64,000 nt of DNA. It comes from HKCCE3408 sp039191215 (GTDB lineage Bacteria > Pseudomonadota > Alphaproteobacteria > Rhodobacterales > Rhodobacteraceae). A program made the position numbers and the translations under genes. The stretch covers positions 35,845-99,844 of the forward strand of contig JBCCXT010000006.1 of the NCBI GenBank assembly GCA_039191215.1, given 5' to 3'. Shown one piece after another: positions 54,642 through 63,741 of the stretch; the stretch's first letter is position 1; every line of letters begins with the position of its first letter. The notes under the pieces were generated by a model that searched no databases, had not been told where the DNA came from, and saw only the letters and a program-made list of their open reading frames with translations.

Positions 54642-55486
54642 GATTGCGCGATGCCTTTGGTCATCTCGCCGACTTCGAAATTGTAGTCGCCGATCTGGCC
54701 CACGGGTGTCACCTCGGCCGCGGTACCGGTCAGCCAACATTGCTCAAAGCTTTCAAGCTCGCCTGGCATGATGTGGCGCTGGTGCACTCGGATCTGGCGT
54801 TCTTCCAACATGCCGATCACGGTTTGCCGGGTGATCCCGTTCAAAAACACATCTGCTTTGGGCGTATGCACTTCGCCGTCTTTGACAAAGAAGATGTTGG
54901 CGCCGGTCGCCTCGGCCACATAGCTGCGAAAATCCATGAACAGCGAGTCCGAGCAACCTTTCGCTTCAGCCTCGTGCTTGGACATCGTGCAGATCATATA
55001 AAGACCCGCAGCCTTGGCATGGACCGGCGCGCATTCCGGCGACGGCCGTTTCCAACGGCTGATATCGAGCTTGGCGCCTTTGTATTTGGCGTCACCATAA
55101 TAGCTGCCCCATTCCCAAGCGGCGACGGCAAGGCGGACGCCATTTTTGGCGGAGCTTACGCCCATATCCTCGCCTGAGCCGCGCCAGGCGACGGCGCGCA
55201 CATACGCATCCGAGAGCCCATTGGCGCGCATCACCTCGTATTTCGCGGCTTCGATCTCATCGACCGTATAGGGGATCTGCACGTCGATCATTCGGCCCGA
55301 CGCCAAGAGCCGCTCCGAATGCCAGCGGCTTTCGAAGATCTTGCCACCATAGGCACGCTCGCCCTCAAATACGGATGAGGCGTAGTGCATGGCATGGGTC
55401 AGAATGTGCACATTGGCGGCCCGCCAGTCCACAAGCTTGCCGTCAAGCCAGATCGTACCGTCGCGATCATCATAAGCGCCTGCCAT
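54617..55486 (-). CDS. ilvE: Branched-chain amino acid aminotransferase
   Basis: 289 residues, PLP fold type IV. The N-terminal VFEGERAY patch, the HAKAAGLYM region with the PLP lysine, EATGANIFFVKDGE and GITRQTVI are diagnostic. It makes or breaks down valine, leucine and isoleucine. ATG 55486 is placed 9 bases after GGAAGG; ATG 55495 would abut that site. Its 3' end overlaps the HEPN-like gene. Confidence 0.93.
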   Translation of the reverse strand: MAGAYDDRDGTIWLDGKLVDWRAANVHILTHAMHYASSVFEGERAYGGKIFESRWHSERLLASGRMIDVQIPYTVDEIEAAKYEVMRANGLSDAYVRAVAWRGSGEDMGVSSAKNGVRLAVAAWEWGSYYGDAKYKGAKLDISRWKRPSPECAPVHAKAAGLYMICTMSKHEAEAKGCSDSLFMDFRSYVAEATGANIFFVKDGEVHTPKADVFLNGITRQTVIGMLEERQIRVHQRHIMPGELESFEQCWLTGTAAEVTPVGQIGDYNFEVGEMTKGIAQSYEELVRA

Positions 55487-55592
55487 CGGTCCCATCCTTC
55501 CATTGCCGATGCATATTTCGGATTGTTGCGCAAATTAGTCCCGATCCGGACATAATATTTCGCAAAACCCGCCAGTGGGTAACAATTGATTC

Positions 55593-55621
55593 TTGGAAAG
55601 TCAACAAGGCTGACATAAAAT
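55593..55621 (+). promoter_or_regulatory. Candidate sigma-70 promoter of petP
   Basis: TTGGAA (55593-55598), a 17-base spacer and TAAAAT (55616-55621) lie 28 bases before the petP start. The spacing is ideal and both boxes are close to consensus. The gap to ilvE is AT-rich and probably also holds the divergent ilvE promoter. Confidence 0.45.
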
Positions 55622-55648
55622 GGAAAAAACGAAGGAGAAACGAGGGAG

Positions 55649-56164
55649 ATGGGAGATCGTGGCACATCCTCTCAGCCAAAAAGTGGTGAAGCACTTCTAT
55701 TTCTGACAGATGACCAGCTTCGGCGCGGCATTGAAGCGATGTTTTTTGCTTATCGCGGCTTTACCGCCGATCCCGACCGTATCCTTGCAGAGCAGGGGCT
55801 TGGGCGCGCCCATCATCGTGCGATCCACTTTATCAACCGCGCACCGGGCACAACGGTCAACCGTCTTCTCGACGTGCTCGGCGTCACCAAACAATCGCTC
55901 AACCGCGTGCTTCGGACGCTTATCGAAAGCGATCTGGTCGAGGCGCGCGTCGGCACCCGCGACCGCCGCGAACGACACCTGCATCTAACCGATGCCGGTG
56001 CCGCGCTGGAGCGCGAGCTTTCCGCCGCGCAGCGGGCCCGCATGCGGGCAGCCTACCGGATGGCGGGCCCCGAAGCAGTGGCCGGTTTTCGGCTTGTTCT
56101 GGAACAGATGATGGACCCTGAGCACCGACGGCAGTATCGCGATGGGCAGGAGGGGCCATCATGA
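55649..56164 (+). CDS. petP: MarR-family regulator PetP
   Basis: 171 residues with a winged helix of the MarR type (TTVNRLLDVLGVTKQSLNRV and the DRRERHLHLTDAG wing). It overlaps the next gene by 4 bases; this MarR-OmpR pair is PetP-PetR, first described next to the cytochrome bc1 genes of Rhodobacter capsulatus. Here the following genes are HDAC-like, xseB, ispA and dxs instead. The exact targets are unknown. ATG 55649 follows a GAGGGAG site. Confidence 0.85.
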   Translation: MGDRGTSSQPKSGEALLFLTDDQLRRGIEAMFFAYRGFTADPDRILAEQGLGRAHHRAIHFINRAPGTTVNRLLDVLGVTKQSLNRVLRTLIESDLVEARVGTRDRRERHLHLTDAGAALERELSAAQRARMRAAYRMAGPEAVAGFRLVLEQMMDPEHRRQYRDGQEGPS

Positions 56165-56880
56165 GCAGTACGGGAACCGATGCCGCGCATCTGCTGATCG
56201 TCGAGGACGATGAGCATATCCGCGGCCTTTTGCAGAAATTTCTGATCAGGAACGGTTTTTTGACATCCGTTGCGCGCGACGCAGCCCATGCGCGGCGGCT
56301 GATCGAAGGGCTGGAGTTTGACCTGATCGTGCTGGATGTGATGATGCCGGGCGAAGACGGGCTCAGCCTCACGCGGCATATCCGCAGCGAGATTGCCACA
56401 CCGATCATTCTGCTGACCGCCAAGGGAGAGGTTGAGGATCGGATTGAAGGGCTTGAAGCCGGCGCTGATGATTACTTGGCCAAACCCTTCGAGCCGAAAG
56501 AGCTTTTGCTGCGGATCAACGCCATCTTGCGCCGTATGCCCACGCCCGAGGCGGTCGACGGCTCGCCCAAAGTGCTGCATCTGGGACCGGTGCTGTACGA
56601 TCTGGAGCGCGGCGAAATGTGGCAGGGTGAGACGCAGATTCGCCTGACCGCCACGGAAAGTGCACTGATGCGTATCTTTGCGGGCTGCCTCAACTCTCCG
56701 GTCAGCCGGGCGCAATTGGTCGAGGATTTGGGGCGCGACAAGTCCGGCGGATCGCAGGCCCAAGAACGCGCGGTCGACGTGCAGATCACTCGGCTGAGGC
56801 GCAAGATCGAAGCCGATCCCAAGCAGCCACGCTACCTGCAAACGGTGCGCGGCGCAGGCTATATGCTGGCGCCCGATTGA
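56161..56880 (+). CDS. petR: OmpR-type response regulator PetR
   Basis: 239 residues. The receiver domain has the acidic pocket LIVEDDEH, the phospho-Asp in LIVLDVMMPG, and the Lys in AKPFEPKEL; the C-terminal winged helix contains RAVDVQITRLRRKIE and VRGAGYML. No histidine kinase gene is nearby, as is usual for petPR. Start and end are each coupled to neighbours by overlapping codons. Confidence 0.92.
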   Translation: MSSTGTDAAHLLIVEDDEHIRGLLQKFLIRNGFLTSVARDAAHARRLIEGLEFDLIVLDVMMPGEDGLSLTRHIRSEIATPIILLTAKGEVEDRIEGLEAGADDYLAKPFEPKELLLRINAILRRMPTPEAVDGSPKVLHLGPVLYDLERGEMWQGETQIRLTATESALMRIFAGCLNSPVSRAQLVEDLGRDKSGGSQAQERAVDVQITRLRRKIEADPKQPRYLQTVRGAGYMLAPD

Positions 56881-57803
56881 TGACGCTTCTGATCGACAAT
56901 CCACTGAGCCTGGACCATGTCACACCCTATGGCCACCCAGAACGGCCCGAGCGTTATAGCGCGATCAAAGCGGCGATTGCAGGGCTGGGCTTGACCTCGG
57001 AGCTGGCCCAGCCCGGCACCGAGGGGCAGATCAGGCTCTGCCATCCACAATCCCATATCGATGCGATCAAAGCCGCCATCCCAACAGAAGGCGCCGAGGC
57101 GCTGGACGCCGATACGTTCCTGTCGCCCGGGTCTTGGGACGCCGCCGTTAATGGCGTTGGCGGCATGGTTCGTGCCATCGATGCTGTTTTGGGCGCCGAA
57201 GCCGGCAATGCATTTGTGCTGACCCGGCCCCCAGGCCACCATGCTGAGGCGACCAGGCCCATGGGGTTCTGCCTGTTTGGAAACATCGCGATTGGCGCAC
57301 GCCATGCGTTGGAACATCATGGCCTGTCGCGCGTCGCGGTGGTCGATTTCGACGTCCATCACGGCAACGGCACGCAAGACCTGCTTTGGGATGAGCCGCG
57401 TGCGCTTTTCATCTCCAGCCACCAGATGCCGCTTTACCCGGGCAGCGGCGCGCCGGGCGAGCGCGGCGGGTCCGACAATGTGGTCAACATACCTTTGGGC
57501 CCGGACACATCTGGCACGGAGATGCGCCAGCGCTATGAAAGTGTGGTCTTTCCAAAGCTGCGCGCATGGCAGCCTGAATTGATCCTGATCTCGGCGGGGT
57601 TTGACGCCCATGCCGCCGATCCGTTGGCAGGCCTGAATTGGCAGGTTGAGGACTTTGCCTGGCTCACCCGATCGCTTTGCGATCTGGCTGATGAGCTTTG
57701 CGGCGGACGCTTGGTCTCGACACTTGAGGGCGGCTATGATCTCGATGCGCTGGCCGCATCGGTCGCGGCCCATTTGACGGAATTGAAGGAGCGGGGGAGA
57801 TGA
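56880..57803 (+). CDS. Histone deacetylase-family (amidohydrolase) protein
   Basis: 307 residues. RPPGHHAEATRPMGFCLF, VDFDVHHGNGTQD and SAGFDAHAADPL hold the zinc and catalytic residues of the HDAC/acetylpolyamine amidohydrolase family. Bacterial members deacetylate polyamines or acetyl-lysine compounds. ATG 56880 overlaps the petR stop by one base. It is coupled in turn to xseB (ATGA). Confidence 0.92.
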   Translation: MTLLIDNPLSLDHVTPYGHPERPERYSAIKAAIAGLGLTSELAQPGTEGQIRLCHPQSHIDAIKAAIPTEGAEALDADTFLSPGSWDAAVNGVGGMVRAIDAVLGAEAGNAFVLTRPPGHHAEATRPMGFCLFGNIAIGARHALEHHGLSRVAVVDFDVHHGNGTQDLLWDEPRALFISSHQMPLYPGSGAPGERGGSDNVVNIPLGPDTSGTEMRQRYESVVFPKLRAWQPELILISAGFDAHAADPLAGLNWQVEDFAWLTRSLCDLADELCGGRLVSTLEGGYDLDALAASVAAHLTELKERGR

Positions 57804-58048
57804 GCGAGACAGAGAAGCCTGCCGATCAGATGAGTTTCGAAGATGCGATTGCGGAGCTTGAGCGGGTTGTCACGCAGCTCGACCGCGGTGAGGTGCCGCT
57901 GGAGGAATCGATCCGGCTCTATGAACGCGGATCGGCATTAAAAGCGCGCTGTGAGGCCAAGCTGCGGGAGGCCGAAGAAAAGGTCGCGCAGATCACGCTT
58001 GACGGGGATGGCAATCCGACCGGTATCAAAGCGGCCGAGGGGCTTTGA
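57800..58048 (+). CDS. xseB: Exodeoxyribonuclease VII small subunit
   Basis: 82 residues. MSFEDAIAELERVVTQLDRG and VPLEESIRLYERGSALK are the family signature. It joins XseA to degrade single-stranded DNA. Its stop lies 3 bases before the ispA start, a common arrangement (xseB-ispA-dxs). Confidence 0.95.
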   Translation: MSETEKPADQMSFEDAIAELERVVTQLDRGEVPLEESIRLYERGSALKARCEAKLREAEEKVAQITLDGDGNPTGIKAAEGL

Positions 58049-58051
58049 GCC

Positions 58052-58918
58052 TTGTTCGACGAAAGACTTGCCGCCGCACAGAAATCCGTCGGCGCGTATC
58101 TCGATAATGCCCTTGTACGCCTGGGCGACGACATCGTCGTCCAAGCGATGCGGCATGCGGTCAAGGGCGGCAAGCGGTTACGCGGTTTTCTGGCGCTTGA
58201 ATCAGCCGCACTTTATGGCGTGGCAATTCAGGCGGCGATGCCCGCGGCCGCCGCGGTCGAGGCCATCCACGCCTATAGCCTGGTCCATGACGACCTGCCG
58301 GCCATGGATGACGATGACCTGCGTCGAGGCCGTCCGACCGTGCATGTCAAATGGGATGACGCGACGGCGATCTTGGCGGGCGATGCGTTGCAGAGCTTCG
58401 CGTTTGAGCTTTTGTGCAATATCGATCTAGGCCAGACGCAGTTGCGGATGATGCTGGTTCGGACGTTGGCGCAGGCCGCCGGTGCAACGGGTATGGTTTT
58501 GGGCCAGGCGCAAGATATCGCTGCCGAAAGCGCTGAGAGCCCGCTTAATCTCGACGCCATTACACGGCTGCAGCGGCTCAAGACCGGACGGCTTTTGGAA
58601 TGGCCTGCCATGGTTGGCCCCATCCTGGCTGACGAAGAGACCGGCACCATGCGGCGCTATGCCCAGGCCATCGGCCTTGCCTTCCAGATCGCCGACGACA
58701 TTTTGGATATCGAAGGTGACCCGTCGCGGGCCGGCAAACGCCTGCAGAAAGACACCGTCGCCGGGAAGGCGACATTTGTCTCGCTCCTGGGGCTGGAGGC
58801 TGCCCGCAACCGCGCCAAAGAGCTGTCCGAGGAGGCCATTGCCGAGCTTGCGCCCTTCGGTGAAGAGGCAAGCGTTTTGCGCGATCTGGCGCGTTTCATC
58901 GTGGACCGCGACCGCTGA
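58052..58918 (+). CDS. ispA: Farnesyl (geranyl) diphosphate synthase
   Basis: 288 residues. The first aspartate motif is DDLPAMDDDD near residue 80 and the second DDILDIEGD near residue 210, with GGKRLRGFLALES before. It makes FPP from IPP and DMAPP. The start appears to be TTG 58052, preceded by an AGGGG site; the residues from there fit the family N-terminus, and no ATG is better placed. TTG starts are rare, so the enzyme may be made at a modest level. dxs begins 27 bases after. Confidence 0.92.
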   Translation: MFDERLAAAQKSVGAYLDNALVRLGDDIVVQAMRHAVKGGKRLRGFLALESAALYGVAIQAAMPAAAAVEAIHAYSLVHDDLPAMDDDDLRRGRPTVHVKWDDATAILAGDALQSFAFELLCNIDLGQTQLRMMLVRTLAQAAGATGMVLGQAQDIAAESAESPLNLDAITRLQRLKTGRLLEWPAMVGPILADEETGTMRRYAQAIGLAFQIADDILDIEGDPSRAGKRLQKDTVAGKATFVSLLGLEAARNRAKELSEEAIAELAPFGEEASVLRDLARFIVDRDR

Positions 58919-58945
58919 GACCGGCAAAAGACGAAAGTTCAAACC

Positions 58946-60865
58946 ATGACCGACCGACCGCCCACCCCGCTGCTCGACCAGATAAAAGGGCCCGCGGATC
59001 TGTCACGGATGACGCCATCAACGCTTCAGCACATTGCCGATGAGTTGCGTGCCGAGACGATCTCGGCAGTGTCTGAGACGGGCGGGCATTTGGGGGCAGG
59101 CCTGGGTGTTGTGGAACTGACCGTGGCGTTGCATGCCGTGTTTGACGCCCCGCGCGACAAGATCATTTGGGATGTCAGCCATCAATGCTACCCACATAAG
59201 ATCCTAACCGGAAGGCGTGACCGCATCCGAACGCTGCGGCAAAAGGGCGGGCTCAGCGGGTTTACCAAACGCAGCGAAAGCATCTACGACCCATTTGGCG
59301 CGGCGCATTCCTCGACCAGCATCTCAGCAGCATTGGGCTTTGCGGTTGCCCGTGATCTGGGCGGCGATTGCAGCACCGGGCATGGCGATGCAATCGCGGT
59401 GATCGGCGACGGGGCGCTCAGCGCTGGCATGGCCTATGAGGCGCTCAACAATGCAGGCCATTTGGGCAAGCGCCTGATTGTGATCCTCAACGACAATGAG
59501 ATGTCGATTGCTCCGCCCGTTGGCGCGATGTCGGCCTATCTCAGCAGGCTTTATGCCGGGGCACCGTTCCAAGAGCTCAAAGCCGCCGCCAAGGGCGCTG
59601 TATCGCTGCTGCCGGAGCCCTTGCAGGAGGGTGCCCGGCGCGCCAAGGAGCTTTTGAAATCCGCGACATTCGGCGGCACGTTGTTTGAAGAGCTGGGCTT
59701 TTCTTATGTCGGGCCGATCGACGGGCATGATATGGCAAGCCTCATCTCGGTCTTGGCGACGGTGAAAGCCCGCGCCGATGGCCCAATCCTGATCCATGCG
59801 ATCACAAAAAAGGGCAAAGGCTTTGCCGAAGATCGTGCTGATCGGGGCCATGCCACGGCCAAATTCGACGTGCAAACTGGCCAGCAGCACAAGGCAAAAT
59901 CGAACGCGCCGAGCTATACCAAGGTGTTTGCCGAAACGCTCATGGCGCTGGCCGAAGACGACCCGCATATCACCGCCGTCACTGCCGCGATGCCCGATGG
60001 CACCGGCCTCAATCTCTTTGCCGAGCGCTTCCCGGAGCGGTGCTTTGATGTGGGCATCGCCGAACAGCACGCCGTCACCTTTTGCGCGGGCATGGCGGCG
60101 GGCGGTCTGAAACCCTTCTGCGCGCTGTATTCGACGTTTTTGCAGCGCGGCTATGACCAAGTCGTGCATGACGTCGCGATCCAGCGCCTGCCGGTGCGTT
60201 TTGCCATCGACCGTGCTGGTCTGGTGGGCGCGGATGGTGCGACACATGCGGGCAGCTTTGATGTGAGTTATCTGGCAAACCTGCCGGGATTTGTCGTCAT
60301 GGCCGCCGCCGATGAGGCCGAGCTTGTACATATGGTCGCCACAGCGCGCGCAATTGATGACCGGCCTTCGGCCTTCCGTTTCCCGCGCGGCGAAGGCGTG
60401 GGCGTCGAGATGCCGACAAAAGGTGAGGTGCTTGAGATCGGTCGCGGGCGGGTCATCGCGGAAGGCAGCAGCGTGGCGCTTCTGAGCTTTGGCGCGCGGC
60501 TGAAAGAAGTGACTGAGGCGGCCGAGGCGTTGGCGCTGCGCGGCATCACACCGACCATTGCGGATGCGCGATTTGCCAAACCACTCGATACCGGCCTGAT
60601 CGATCAGCTGGTGGCGGAGCATGACGCGCTGATCACCATCGAAGAAGGCGCGATCGGCGGATTCGGCAGCCATGTCGCCCAGCATCTGGCGGAAACGGGC
60701 GCTTTTGACACCGGGCTGAAATACCGATCCATGGTCCTGCCCGACATCTTCATCGATCAAGCCAGCCCGGCAGATATGTACAGGGTAGCCGGGCTAAATG
60801 CTGCGGATATCGAAGCAAAAGTGCTCGATGTGATGGGGATTGCCCGGTTGGCGCAACGCGCGTAG
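58946..60865 (+). CDS. dxs: 1-deoxy-D-xylulose-5-phosphate synthase
   Basis: 639 residues. The thiamine diphosphate motif GDGALSAGMAYEALNNAG with NDNEMSI is near residues 153-185, and the transketolase-like second and third domains follow (GIAEQHAVTFCAGMA, DRAGLVGADGATHAG). It catalyses the entry step of the MEP pathway from pyruvate and glyceraldehyde 3-phosphate. Standard length. Last gene of the petPR-HDAC-xseB-ispA-dxs run. Confidence 0.97.
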   Translation: MTDRPPTPLLDQIKGPADLSRMTPSTLQHIADELRAETISAVSETGGHLGAGLGVVELTVALHAVFDAPRDKIIWDVSHQCYPHKILTGRRDRIRTLRQKGGLSGFTKRSESIYDPFGAAHSSTSISAALGFAVARDLGGDCSTGHGDAIAVIGDGALSAGMAYEALNNAGHLGKRLIVILNDNEMSIAPPVGAMSAYLSRLYAGAPFQELKAAAKGAVSLLPEPLQEGARRAKELLKSATFGGTLFEELGFSYVGPIDGHDMASLISVLATVKARADGPILIHAITKKGKGFAEDRADRGHATAKFDVQTGQQHKAKSNAPSYTKVFAETLMALAEDDPHITAVTAAMPDGTGLNLFAERFPERCFDVGIAEQHAVTFCAGMAAGGLKPFCALYSTFLQRGYDQVVHDVAIQRLPVRFAIDRAGLVGADGATHAGSFDVSYLANLPGFVVMAAADEAELVHMVATARAIDDRPSAFRFPRGEGVGVEMPTKGEVLEIGRGRVIAEGSSVALLSFGARLKEVTEAAEALALRGITPTIADARFAKPLDTGLIDQLVAEHDALITIEEGAIGGFGSHVAQHLAETGAFDTGLKYRSMVLPDIFIDQASPADMYRVAGLNAADIEAKVLDVMGIARLAQRA

Positions 60866-60957
60866 ATGCCGTTTAACCTACGGTAAACCTCCGTTGACGA
60901 AATAGTTAACGGCCTCGAACTTGGCGCCATCTTTGGTGCTTTGTATGGGGGGTTTTC

Positions 60958-62919
60958 ATGTCCGTGCCAGAAATAATCGTCGACCCGAATAGTGCAGGGG
61001 TCACAGTCGTTGATCCTGATCCATCCGTTTCGGTCCTTTGGGATCAGGCCGTCCAAGCCGCCGTCATCGCTGAGGGCCCGGGGCCGACCATCGCCTCACG
61101 CGCATATGCGATTGTGCATACAGCGATTTTTGAGGCCTGGGCCGCCTATGACCCGACAGCTGTCGGGACCGCCTTTGGCGACAGTCAACAGCAAGCCGCG
61201 GCGCTCAATACCGGTGCCAACAAGGCTGAGGCGATGAGTTACGCAGCCTTCGCTGCCGCCAGCGGGCTGTTCCCGGGCCAACAAGCGATCTTTGATGATC
61301 TGATGGTCGATCTGGGCTACACGCCCACCTTGTCAGGCCTGGGATCGGTTGCGCAATTGGGCGTCATCCTGGGTACGGCCGTAGCGGACGCCGCATTGAC
61401 TGATGGTGCAAACCAGGCAGGCGGTTATGCCGATACCAGCGGCTACAGCCCCGTCAACGCCGATCCTGAAAGCCAGACCTCGATCATCCATTGGACGCCG
61501 GAATACGTCCCCATCGACAGCCAGCAAAATCTGCAGAGCTTTCTCACACCGCATTGGGGCGGTGTGAAAACCTTCGCGCCGGAAAACGCAACGGCTCCGG
61601 ATGTCTTTGTCGATGGTATCTTGGGTCAGCTCAATATCGGTGCGGGCACGATCACCTTGTTCGGCTTGGAGGAGGGTGCCCGCTTGCGCGACTATCGCGG
61701 GCTCCGCGATGATCTGCGCGACCTCTATCGGGGTACGGATGATTGGCCCGCCGTACGCGATTTCATTCGCGATGTGCGTGACAATGTCCGCAACGGCGAT
61801 TCGGTGGTGCCACTGACGCTCGACATCATTCCCAAACTCACCGGCCCGATCATCGATCGTCGCGCCGATCTGCCGAGCCCAGAGCCGTTCTTTGTTGAAA
61901 CCATCGATGCCGAGCTTGACCTGGTGACGCGCACGGTCACGCTGAACGGCCTGCAAGACGGCGCGCAGCTGTCCGATTACCGCGCTTTGCGCAACGATCT
62001 GCGCGACACCTATCGCGGCACCGAAGACTGGCGCGATGTGCGTGAATTCCTGCAAGATGTGCGCGGTAACCTATTCAAAGGCACCGAGGTGGAGGCCATC
62101 ACGCTGGACGTGACCGAGGATCTGGTCGGCGCGGTCATCAACAGCGATTTCATTGCTCAGGCCGAGGCTTTGATCGAAACCAGCGCCAACCTCACCATCG
62201 ATGATAAACGCGTTGCGGAGTTCTGGGAGGATGGCGGCGGCACGTCCTTTCCGCCGGGCACCTGGATGACCTTTGGCCAGTTTGTCTCGGCCCGCGACGA
62301 CCATACGCTGGATCAAGATGCGCAACTCTTCTTCGCGCTCGCCAATGCGGTCCAAGACGCCGGTATTGCAACCTGGGGTTTGAAGGCAGAAGTCGATTAT
62401 GCACGCCCCGTCGCGATCATTCGCGACCTGGGCGAACTTGGTCTGATCGGCACGCCAGGCACGGACCATCTGGGCCAACCGGGACAAGTGATCGAAGCCT
62501 GGGCCGGTCCTGGCCTTGGCACCCAAACCATCCTAGTGGAAGATTTCATCACCTACCAAAACCCGTTCGGTCCGCCCTCGCCGCCCTTTGCCGAATACAC
62601 ATCCGGCCACAGCTCGTTTTCCGCCGCTGGCGCGGAGATATTGCGGATGTTCACCGGCAGCGATGCGTTTGGCGGGTCGGTGGAGATCGACTTCACGCTC
62701 TTTGAGCCCACGCCAAACGGGGCCGATCCGACCACGCTTGACTGGGCCACGTTCAGCGAAGCGGCCGATGAGGCGGGCCTGAGCCGGATCTATGGGGCGA
62801 TCCATTTCGACGATGGCGATCTGGACGGTCGCGCCCTGGGCCGGGAAGTGGGTGAAAACGTCTGGGATACAGCACAAAGCTTCATCCAAGGCACCGCCGA
62901 TGAGTTCATCCTCGTCTAA
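60958..62919 (+). CDS. Vanadium-dependent haloperoxidase-like protein with internal duplication
   Basis: 653 residues. The C-terminal vanadate site is EYTSGHSSFSAAGAEIL near residue 548, followed by the IHF segment with a second His and the Arg-containing GRALGREVG; a Lys/Arg site precedes it. These residues are of the PAP2/haloperoxidase type. Between residues about 217 and 398 the protein carries two copies of an 87-residue unit that is not part of the usual core. I see no classical signal peptide, so if exported it would need another route. ATG 60958 has GGGGGG 6 bases upstream. Such enzymes oxidise halides with peroxide, but a phosphatase-like activity cannot be excluded. Confidence 0.82.
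   Translation: MSVPEIIVDPNSAGVTVVDPDPSVSVLWDQAVQAAVIAEGPGPTIASRAYAIVHTAIFEAWAAYDPTAVGTAFGDSQQQAAALNTGANKAEAMSYAAFAAASGLFPGQQAIFDDLMVDLGYTPTLSGLGSVAQLGVILGTAVADAALTDGANQAGGYADTSGYSPVNADPESQTSIIHWTPEYVPIDSQQNLQSFLTPHWGGVKTFAPENATAPDVFVDGILGQLNIGAGTITLFGLEEGARLRDYRGLRDDLRDLYRGTDDWPAVRDFIRDVRDNVRNGDSVVPLTLDIIPKLTGPIIDRRADLPSPEPFFVETIDAELDLVTRTVTLNGLQDGAQLSDYRALRNDLRDTYRGTEDWRDVREFLQDVRGNLFKGTEVEAITLDVTEDLVGAVINSDFIAQAEALIETSANLTIDDKRVAEFWEDGGGTSFPPGTWMTFGQFVSARDDHTLDQDAQLFFALANAVQDAGIATWGLKAEVDYARPVAIIRDLGELGLIGTPGTDHLGQPGQVIEAWAGPGLGTQTILVEDFITYQNPFGPPSPPFAEYTSGHSSFSAAGAEILRMFTGSDAFGGSVEIDFTLFEPTPNGADPTTLDWATFSEAADEAGLSRIYGAIHFDDGDLDGRALGREVGENVWDTAQSFIQGTADEFILV
61606..61866 (+). repeat. Internal repeat copy 1 in the haloperoxidase gene
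   Basis: Residues 217-303. Contains LFGLEEGARLRDYRGLRDDL and YRGTDDWPAVRDFIRDVR. It lies 95 residues (285 bases) before a clearly related second copy. Confidence 0.8.
61891..62151 (+). repeat. Internal repeat copy 2 in the haloperoxidase gene
   Basis: Residues 312-398. Contains LNGLQDGAQLSDYRALRNDL and YRGTEDWRDVREFLQDVR, matching copy 1 at about half of the positions with no gaps. The copies are too diverged to be recent. Confidence 0.8.
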
Positions 62920-62958
62920 AGCGATACCGGTTGTCGGCGCGACCTGGGGGTCGCGCCG

Positions 62959-63732
62959 CTACTTTTCCCGCCTGTCCAATCGCTCTTCGATTTGCTTGAG
63001 GCGGTCCAGCACCTCTTCGCGGTAGGCGTCCGTCGCGGCATTCGATTCCTCGGCATGCGCGTCCTGCATCGAATTCACGATCAGGCCAACCAGCAGGTTC
63101 ACGACTGCAAATGTCGTCACCATGATAAACGGCACGAAGAACACCCATGCATAGGGGTAGGTGTCCAGAACCGGCCGAACGATCCCCATCGACCACGACT
63201 CCAGCGTCATGATCTGAAAGAGCGTATAAAGCGACCGGCCAAGCGTGCCGAACCAGTCGGGAAATTGCGGGCCAAACAGCTTCGTCGCCATGACCGCTCC
63301 GATGTAGAAAATGATCCCCATCAGCAAAAAAACCGAACCCATTCCGGGCAGCGCGGTGACAAAGCCTTCGACCACCCGACGCAGGCGCGGCGCGACCGAC
63401 ACGACCCGCAGGACCCGCAAGATGCGCAGGGCGCGCAGCACCGAAAGCCCCTGGCCGGCGGGGACCAGCGCGATCCCGACGATAACAAAGTCGAAGACGT
63501 TCCAGCCGTTGCGAAAAAAGTTTAGCCGGTGGGCATAGAGCTTCAGACAAAGCTCGACCACAAAGATCGCCAGGCAGATGCGATCGGCCAGGACAATGGC
63601 AGCGCCAGCCCGCGCCATGAGCGGCACCGACGTCTCTAGGCCGAGCACCATCGCGTTGAACACAATGACGGCGATAATGGCGTTGCGGACACGGTCCGTG
63701 TCGAGCCATTCGGCAAGCTTCTGGCGGGTCAT
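62959..63732 (-). CDS. Voltage-gated sodium channel, NaChBac type
   Basis: 257 residues, single six-segment unit. The S4 helix carries regularly spaced arginines (RALRILRVLRVV near residues 100-112). The pore filter is TLESWSM at 176-182, the sodium-selective bacterial Nav motif, and a charged coiled coil closes the protein (EEVLDRLKQIEERLDRR), as needed for tetramer assembly. It would open on depolarisation and may serve pH or motility functions in marine bacteria. ATG 63732 has an AAGGAGG ribosome site. The upstream methyltransferase gene ends 9 bases before the start. Confidence 0.92.
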   Translation of the reverse strand: MTRQKLAEWLDTDRVRNAIIAVIVFNAMVLGLETSVPLMARAGAAIVLADRICLAIFVVELCLKLYAHRLNFFRNGWNVFDFVIVGIALVPAGQGLSVLRALRILRVLRVVSVAPRLRRVVEGFVTALPGMGSVFLLMGIIFYIGAVMATKLFGPQFPDWFGTLGRSLYTLFQIMTLESWSMGIVRPVLDTYPYAWVFFVPFIMVTTFAVVNLLVGLIVNSMQDAHAEESNAATDAYREEVLDRLKQIEERLDRREK

Positions 63733-63741
63733 GGCGCCTCC

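Noticed and set aside
59324..60760. 478-residue minus-strand frame opposite dxs
   Set aside because: dxs is unambiguous on the plus strand; the antisense frame is a composition artefact.
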